Source of the DNA: Stichopus chloronotus | Lineage: Eukaryota > Echinodermata > Holothuroidea > Aspidochirotida > Stichopodidae | NCBI GenBank assembly: GCA_021234535.1 | Contig: CM037840.1 | Coordinates: 7,305,094-7,369,093, forward strand | Length of the DNA: 64,000 bases | Direction of reading: 5' to 3' | Shown here: positions 56,816 through 64,000 of the stretch, in pieces | Numbering within the stretch: the stretch's first letter is position 1 | Layout of the letters: the number at the start of each line of letters is the position of its first letter | The notes under the pieces: generated by a model | What the model was told of the DNA's origin: nothing | What the model saw: the letters and a program-made list of their open reading frames with translations, nothing else | Database searches by the model: none | Translations under genes and position numbers: made by a program

Positions 56816-59800
56816 ACATAGTATTTTGACTTCTTCCTTCATTACCACAGCAACTATGACAATACTACGTACTGTAAGCTATATCACTTGTCATGATTTT
56901 TGAACACTGTATCACATGATTGAATGTGCTCAGTGTACACTTGACATGAACTAATGCAATAAAGCAATGTTCTCAATGGTAAAATGGAAATTCTATGCAA
57001 ATATCAGATTTGTCTAACCAGCAACTAGTTGCCTGATGTTGCCCGATGCCTGATGATAAATTGTTGATGTAACAATTTATTGATGTCCAGAGTAATAAAC
57101 AAATTCTGAATTATGACAGATCTTTTTAAGTAACTAATGATTTGAAAATAGATTTATGAAGTCTTTATGCATGTTTAAACTTCCACAGCAACTTTTAAAG
57201 TTTCACAAATTGCCATTTTGATTGCAGTATTAACTTTATTGATATACTGTACTACTGTACTTTCATTTTGTCAGTTGAGAATTTCATCTTAATTGGCTGA
57301 CAATAGACCACAACATGCTGAAAAAAAAATATGGCACTTCACAACCACATGTGTAAAATTATCAACATAGGATAATCCATACACATAAGAAAGAATTGTA
57401 TACCTACTGTAAGGTCTTCAAGGGTAGTAGTAAATGAGAAAGTGACAATTCCATGCCAATAGTCATGAAGACTACATGCATACAAAATTTCCAACAAACT
57501 GTACTCATGGATAGCAAACTTCAAATAACAAATTTTAAAATAGGGGCCCTGCAGCAAATAGTGTAAACTGATATATAGCAGTGCTTTTATTTACACAGTC
57601 AACATTGGGTCATCTACTTAAGTTTGTCATATAGCTCTTAAACAATTACAAGCCTACTGTATAACCTCAGGTTTGTGTTGTCTATACCAGGTACCTTAGT
57701 TTTGCAACTGAACACTCAATTCTCTATAAACACAGTAAGAAAACCTGCCAAGTTCACTGTTACTCATACACTGGAAGCTGAATGGAAATTTATGAAAAAC
57801 ATGCACACATGGGCAATCCCACCACAGTGAAGGCATATTCCCCAAATTCAAAAACATTTGAAAGGAATGGATTTAGAATCAGATGAAAGCTAAATGTGTG
57901 CATTTTCATAAACTTAGTTTGTATGAATCATTCTCCTACATTTTGACATCCAAACACATGACCACTTATTGTTTACATTTTACTAAGAAAATGTAGTAAA
58001 ATGACTAAAACCTATTCAGTACCAAACTTGATAACAAGTGTACAAATTATAGTACTCACTGTCATGTAAAAGTATGGATAATGAAAAAGTGATGGTATCA
58101 TGATGTCTTTGCCCTTTTGTTTTTATTGTTTCAAATTAAGTAACTACTAGTATTTTGGTTTACTTAAAATGTCCTTCTGTTACCAAAAACACATGTCTGT
58201 TCTTATTTCTAGGAAAAATAGCAAGATGAATAAAATTAAAGTTTTTATTAAAAGCAAGTTTAGATAGGCCTACAAAATGAACTTTTCACTGTAACCATGT
58301 CTTAAAATTAATTAAAAAATATCCTTCTCTATTTTGTTAACTGAAGGATGATAATGAAAGACAAATGACAATCCTATCAAACTCCAAGTCATAATAACAA
58401 ATATGTGAAAATAAATGACATTTCATACCTGTAAGTGTTACCTAGGAGTTTTGTGCATTGTGCTCCTTCTGGCAATGTTCATTTAGTATGACCTAGAGCT
58501 AGGTACAGTTGTGAACCATACAGATGAACAACTCCTTTTACACTGCAGCCGCCACTCATAACCAGTGCACCTACAGTACTTCTGCAATTGGAAATGCTAC
58601 CGTACAGTACTGTACATCACCTGGAATATCCACAAGAATATACAGAGTAAAGAAAGTCAGTAAATCTTACAAATTTTAGGCACTTGCTTCAAAGTAAATG
58701 AGAGAAAATATGTGACCCATCCTCTTTGAGACAAAGTTTCTGTTGCACAGGACCTTACAGATAATAGTTCTGTACAGAGAATGTGGTAGCAAAGGATTAA
58801 GTTACAAAGCTACTACCATTGCTACCCATGGACATTGAAAATAGATTTTCAGTTCATCCCAGAAGATAGTTTACTACTGAGAAGTTGGTTTTTTGCGTTT
58901 CACAAAGATACAGTACAAAGTAGGCATATACTACCTGGTAGGCAGGATGTGGACATGAAAATAATTTACAGATCACAATTCATTACTTGAAACTTTCTGA
59001 CATGATTCATTGCACACTATGTCTGGACCATGTATTCCCATGTGTTATAGTAGGATATGGCTTTGTTGGTGATGCAAATTCAGTACAAGTAGTTTCAAAC
59101 ACTCCTGGACATGACTTTTCTAATCATATCAACTACTGTTATTGTGATATCGGCAAATGATAAACCTGATATTGTTTCTGAAATGACCCAAAAAATTTCA
59201 TATCTTACACTTAAGAAAAAAAAATAAAGTGTTTCTTCAAACAAATTTGGATCACCTTTACCGACCTCATCAATATTCACATTCCATAAGCAAGAGGTGC
59301 TCATGCAAAATAATGGGTTTCAGTTATGGATGAGTAATGATATTGGCTTGGATTAATTCAGATTAATAAATTTGATACAACTGCTTGAAATTTAGTCACA
59401 GTAGAGTCAAAATGTCCTTCCATTTCATTCATTGGAAACGATCGATGCCTGACTGCATGCATGTCAACTGAATAAACTTAATTACTTCAACCTAAACCTG
59501 TAAATACAGGCCTTGAATTCAGAGGTGTGCCAGTGCAATTGCACGCCACCATTCGCCTCAGTTCACTGTGAGGAGTGCGATTTTTTGAACACCTAGATAA
59601 AGAAGGACACTAAGATGAATGTGTTACAGTTTAACAAACAGCACACCTACCACACTCCTTACTTTCCTGAGGACTGTGGTTTGTAGCACACCTGGAAAAT
59701 CTGAAAACTCAAGGCCTGTAAATATAGTTATTAATGAATGCAACTGGTGATTAATACATACTGGACTAACTCAATTAATTATGGTCATATGTAGCCATAT

Positions 59801-60378
59801 TACAACTTCACTAACTTGCCTTGGTCTAACTTCAATTCAGAACTTCAGACATGTATGCATTTAAGCCTACAATCTTGGACAAAATACCTTAGGGCACCCC
59901 GTGCCCCTGTTTGATGTTGGCTGTAGGATTGCTGTTCAAAAGGTACATTCACTCCTATAGCGCAACATTGGAACAGGGCGCTGGGTTTCATGTTATCGCT
60001 CACCTAAAATTCAGTATTATATTTGCAACATACATAAAAGTGTCCCAACAATTTCGTATGACTGAAGGTCAATAACAACAGCAGCTGATGTTCAAATGGT
60101 CACACATAACTTAACAACGAAGTAGCTTGATTACATGCAATGCACCCACATATAGGCATACAAAGAAAAAAGTTTTAACCATTGTTCAACCTTTCGGGCT
60201 TCATCAATTTTAGGAAAGAGATACCCCTGTTCAGCCTCGCCAGAAGTCCTGCAATACCAGAGGTCCTGCAAAGGGAGTATAAATAATGTGAAACATAGAC
60301 AACATTTTTTCTTTCAGGGAAAGCTATCCACCAAAAACCATGAGGGAACAGCCACTCAGGTGAGGGTGAGGGTTTTTT
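56816..60378. other. Nothing recognised
   Basis: Long AT-rich stretch without a gene. A minus-strand piece near 59125-59170 (LSFADITITVVD) briefly resembles an SGLT TM1 start, but it becomes charged and has no donor. Confidence 0.4.
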
Positions 60379-61335
60379 TTTATCTCATTGCCCTATGGGG
60401 CTAGATGAGATATTGTAGTCACTTGGCTAGTGGAGCTATATATTGTACTATATACCCATGGGAGAATGGTTGCCATGGAAATGTTTGGAGTGGATGAGTA
60501 GCGACACCCCAGGGGTACCCCATGGTAGAGTGACCATGGGTACAGGAGGGTCCTGTTGGGTGGTATAAATGAAAACGTGTCCATGCCAATGTGTGCGTGT
60601 GTGTGCATGTGTGTGTGTGCGTCCGGACCTGTCCAAATTGTGGTTTTTCCAGAATAGTTTGAAAAGCATATGAGCGATTAAGTTGAAACTTGGTAAGGTT
60701 GTGCATGATGCCAATATGTGCAAGATGTATTAGTTGTATGGTAAATGGAGTGAAATTTGCTGATTTTTGAGAAAAAAAGTTTATTTTGCCCTAAAATTGC
60801 TATTTCCAGCATATCTTGAGAAGTATTTGAGCATTTAATGCAAAATTTTGCAAAAGTTACCTGAGAATGAAAAATTTCAAGGTATATCACTTTTGTGGTA
60901 AAGAGAGTGAAATTTGCTGATTTTTTGGGAAAAAAGTCAATTTTGTCCCAAAATTTGTATTTCCTGCATATCTTGTGAACTATTAGATCAATTAACTTAC
61001 AGTTTTGTAAGTACTTACCTGAGAACACATTGTTCAACATAATATTACTGTAATAGTAAATCAAGTCAAATTTGCTGATTTTTTAGAAGAAAAAGCCAAT
61101 TTTCCCCAAAAATTGCTATTTCCAGCATATCTTGAGAAGTATTTGAGCATTTATTGCAAAATTTTGCAAAAAACTTACTTGAGAATGAAATATTCAAGGT
61201 ATATCACTTTTGTACTTAAAGAGAGTGAAATTTGCTGATTTTTTAGAAAAAAAAAAGCCAATTTTGCCCCAAAATGTCTTGAGAACTATTAAACCAATTA
61301 AATTAAAGTTTTGTAAGTACTTAGCAATAAACTAT
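60379..61335 (+). repeat. Composite repeat copy 2 (uninterrupted)
   Basis: Same order as copy 1: hairpin (ATCTCATTGCCC...AGATGAGAT), GTAGTCACTTGGCTAGTGG, CACCCCAGGGGTACCCCATGG, a short (TG)n near 60595-60620, then about four ~160-bp units starting near 60751, 60908, 61064 and 61227. It contains the intact sequence (60790-60850) that the LINE interrupts in copy 1. Confidence 0.9.
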
Positions 61336-62359
61336 TGAAATCAATGTGCATATTGGTGATGAGATACGCAACTCCGTGGATTGCATTACAATTCCTTCGC
61401 GCTCCTTTCTGCACAGCACCCCTTCCGCTTCACCGCGTCGCAGCGAAGTGCCCTATCCCTTTACTGTATAAGCCGTGCTTTCCTTTGCTCGTTCTCCATC
61501 GTTATAACTCCAATCCATTTCCTCCCATCTGTATTTTGACAATAAGTTCTTTCTCTCGCTAATTATGTTTGTTTGGACAGTAAATAATACTGATCAGGAC
61601 CGTCACTTTACCTTTAAAGAAGTAAGGTAGTAAAAATGGTGGATAAAAATAATGCCTTGCAATTACACACTAAATCCTCCTTGATAGAGGCCTTGTGGTA
61701 TTACTGCTCTCTTCAACAAGACTTTGTCTTTCTTTAAGTAGTTTATCTTCATTTCCTCCCCTCAGATTTAGAAAGATTACAGTGTCTTCTTTATTCTGAT
61801 GTAAGATTTGTTGGGATTGGTTAAGGTTTTGGACCGTCATTTTTGACATCCAATGGTAGACTTTTTAACATCTGAGACAAATCTGGCAGGAGGCTTAATC
61901 AAAATTCCTCAGTAGGCCTACAGCATGTGTTCAAGCCAAGTGCAAGATGCCCTATTAAAGCCTTAATTCAAGCCCGAATTTTGACAGTTTTCATCCAAAC
62001 TTTTCATTTAAAACTTGGATAGTTTGAAGAGGAACAGGTAAGATTCTATTTGCGATTCATTTTGTGGGAAATGATTAATTTCAGACAGAGGAAATACCAT
62101 TGTTATTCTTAATCAATCTGTAGAGGATTGGCATGTAATCAGTGCCTAGTTGCATTGAATTGGACTAGTACATGTTCATGAAAGGGTGGTTTGTTGTGTG
62201 TTTAGGCAAAGGTCACAGTGCATGTATGTAGTACCTACCTATTCCTCATCTACCAAGGTGCCAACTTCCCAGCATTGTTTTCGTTATGATGTTACAAGAT
62301 TATTCACATGTGGATTTCTTTTATAATCTAGGCCTACTTTTACACTGCATTCATCACCA
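61336..62359. other. Nothing firm; short GC-richer block
   Basis: 61370-61510 is less AT-rich (GCGCTCC, CACCGCGTCGCAGCG) than its surroundings. It could be a repeat end or a promoter-like patch. No gene was recognised on either strand. Confidence 0.3.
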
Positions 62360-62556
62360 GGGTTCTAGTTCATAAAAGTTAGGAATATTCCTAACTTTAA
62401 TAAGTTCTATCATTTTTATAATTTTTATACCGATAATCGTTCGGAACATTTTCCATTCCTAAATCAGGAACAATTTCCAAGAACTCGTTCCAAGAAAACT
62501 TCTTAAGAAGCTTTTTCTTGGGAAGATTCCTTAGTAACTTTTATGAAATAGAATCC
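62360..62556. mobile_element. 197-bp MITE
   Basis: Terminal inverted repeats GGGTTCTAGTTCATAAAAGTT (left) and AACTTTTATGAAATAGAATCC (right) agree in 19 of the first 22 positions. The inside is AT-rich with further palindromes (TTAGGAATATTCCTAA, TTCTTAAGAA). No coding capacity and no clear target duplication. Confidence 0.75.
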
Positions 62557-62949
62557 ATGACTGTAAGAGTAAATACACACCTACTGAAGCCTTAAAGGTT
62601 GGTAAAGTTCCAAAGGTAGTGATTGAATAAACACATATGGGAAAGTAGGCGGGGTGCATTTGCTCCATTACGAAATGAGTACTCCAGGTTCAACGTAGTA
62701 ATCAGAGGTTGGAATCGTTCCTCTTTGATTTGTTTCTGTCCCTGCTGTGCGTTCGCACAGGAAACGTTTTGTCCACTCATAAATATAATTTACATAGCCC
62801 CTTCAAGTATTTGGGGCATTTTTTGTACCCAGTCATTTATTCGGGGGAAATAACAGTACACAGTTTTGAAAGAATGTGTTGAATAAATTCTAAATTAACT
62901 TTACAACCCCTTCGAATGGAATGGAATAATCCTCACACAGCTCTCAGGA

Positions 62950-63126
62950 GCAATCTTTGCATTCAGTTTGCATTCACTCTGAATACAAACATTGCATTCA
63001 TAGTGAATGCAAACATTGCGAATGCAATCATTGCATTCATAGTGAATGCAATCATTGCATTCATAGTGAATGCAAACATATTGCTTTCGTTGCGAATGTA
63101 AAGATTGCATTCGCTATGAATGCAAA
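62950..63126. repeat. Palindromic ~24-bp tandem repeat
   Basis: Six to seven copies of the GCATTCATAGTGAATGC palindrome and variants, separated by AAACATT or AATCATT. The unit is self-complementary, so both strands show similar open frames of Cys-Ile-His repeats that are not genes. Confidence 0.92.
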
Positions 63127-64000
63127 GACGTGCCCAGCCACTTATGTAAACATCCTGAAAAGTTTCTGTTGACAGGCACGTAGGTACTATTACGTAAAAT
63201 TTTAATGTTCCACTGCATGTAGTTGACCTTAAACGGGGTGTCTAAGTAATGGACACTGGCTGTGAAAGTGTTAAGAGCAAATACAGTAAAGTGTATTTAA
63301 GGATAGGGCAGATATTGGTACAAAATATTCATGTGAAATCCATAATAATATCAAGCAATTAATGTACAGATCTACAACCCTCAATCTGCTCCAAGTCGAT
63401 CTTCTATACAGAATTAATGGATCGTTGAAAACTGCCAGTTTTTTTAACAGGTGGATGAAAACTTTGTTAAAGTTGCACAGAAACAAGAGCAAACATAACC
63501 ATCATGTGACATTCATGTCGTCATGGCAAGAGTGTGAATTATTCATAAAGATCATAAGTTGCCTTGAATGTTATTTGTAAAACTCACCACAATTACAATA
63601 TTTCCTGGATCCAATTGGTTGATGCTCTTAAGCGGTGGTCAACTATGTCTTAATCTTTTCTGAATATTCTCCATTTGTGACAGGAGTTTGTGAATGGTAT
63701 GGACTATTCTTTTAACTTCACAGTGAATACACACTGTAAGATTACAACCATGCATTACCAATGACAAAAGCATACGTTGTACCTGGTGGCTAACTACTTG
63801 CAGATGATTAGGTTATAGCTAAAAAAAAAGAGACCAATGTAGCAGATCTGTAAACAGCTGTTGTCTTATACTACCAAGAGAATTATAATTCAAATCAGTC
63901 TAGACAAAAATATATGCTGCCATAGTAAACTGATTGAGTTTCGACTCTGAAACATGGCCTTTATATTTGTAACCATTTCAATTTTCATGTTTCACGAAGG
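63127..64000. other. Nothing recognised
   Basis: AT-rich sequence to the right edge. Small open frames on both strands near 63271-63580 have no domain or splice support. Confidence 0.4.

Noticed and set aside
59095..59304. Minus-strand LSFADITITVVD as possible transporter exon 1
   Set aside because: The similarity stops after a few residues, the helix becomes charged (DMIRK), and there is no donor in the expected place.
63591..63640. Minus-strand NQLDPGNIVIV before GTGAGT as possible transporter exon 1
   Set aside because: A stop lies a few codons upstream with no ATG or acceptor, and the required GLW-type TM1 end is missing.
1..64000. tRNA, rRNA and CRISPR-like features
   Set aside because: No B-box-like tRNA arm (GGTTCGANTCC), rRNA-like segment or spaced direct-repeat array was seen by eye; a covariance-model scan would be decisive.

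Overview
The window is AT-rich, intron-rich animal DNA with long introns, canonical GT-AG splice sites and a heavy load of mixed transposable elements (DIRS, Penelope-like, LINE, BEL/Pao, hAT-like, CACTA-like). That mix points to a marine invertebrate, most likely a deuterostome such as an echinoderm. This is inference from style, not proof. No bacterial-style genes, rRNA, tRNA or CRISPR arrays were seen.

Left half (minus strand, 462-28090): exons 2 to 9 of an SLC5-family sodium/solute cotransporter of the SGLT type. All eight exons join in phase. The gene runs off the left edge, and its first exon was not found. Its introns hold most of the other content: a Penelope-like remnant (9.0-9.7 kb), two DIRS-type retrotransposons (9.9-11.7 and 23.2-27.5 kb), a TIR element with an hAT-like MITE nested in it (11.9-13.2 kb), a tandem array whose unit carries a DR1 nuclear-receptor motif (14.2-15.1 kb), micro- and minisatellites (15.2-15.9 kb), and a second gene on the same strand (exons at 17.35-20.27 kb) ending in a WTxEE/RTW-type C-terminal domain.

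Middle (30.62-50.63 kb): a roughly 20 kb unit bounded by inverted ends that share about 29 bp. It holds two divergent intron-containing genes fired from a central 0.9 kb gap. Leftward is a CACTA/EnSpm (tnp2)-type transposase with four intact 5' exons, two of them 81-nt duplicates, and a frameshifted last exon. Rightward is a BEN-domain gene with a coiled-coil exon carrying a stop. The simplest reading is one large, decaying two-gene DNA transposon that later received a BEL/Pao gag fragment, a DIRS foldback and DR1-type repeats.

Right part (50.6-64 kb): no convincing gene. It has a second array of the DR1-type repeat, two copies of a composite repeat (52.78-55.0 and 60.38-61.3 kb) with about 160-bp tandem units, one copy split by a 5'-truncated LINE, a 197-bp MITE at 62.4 kb and a palindromic tandem repeat at 63.0 kb.
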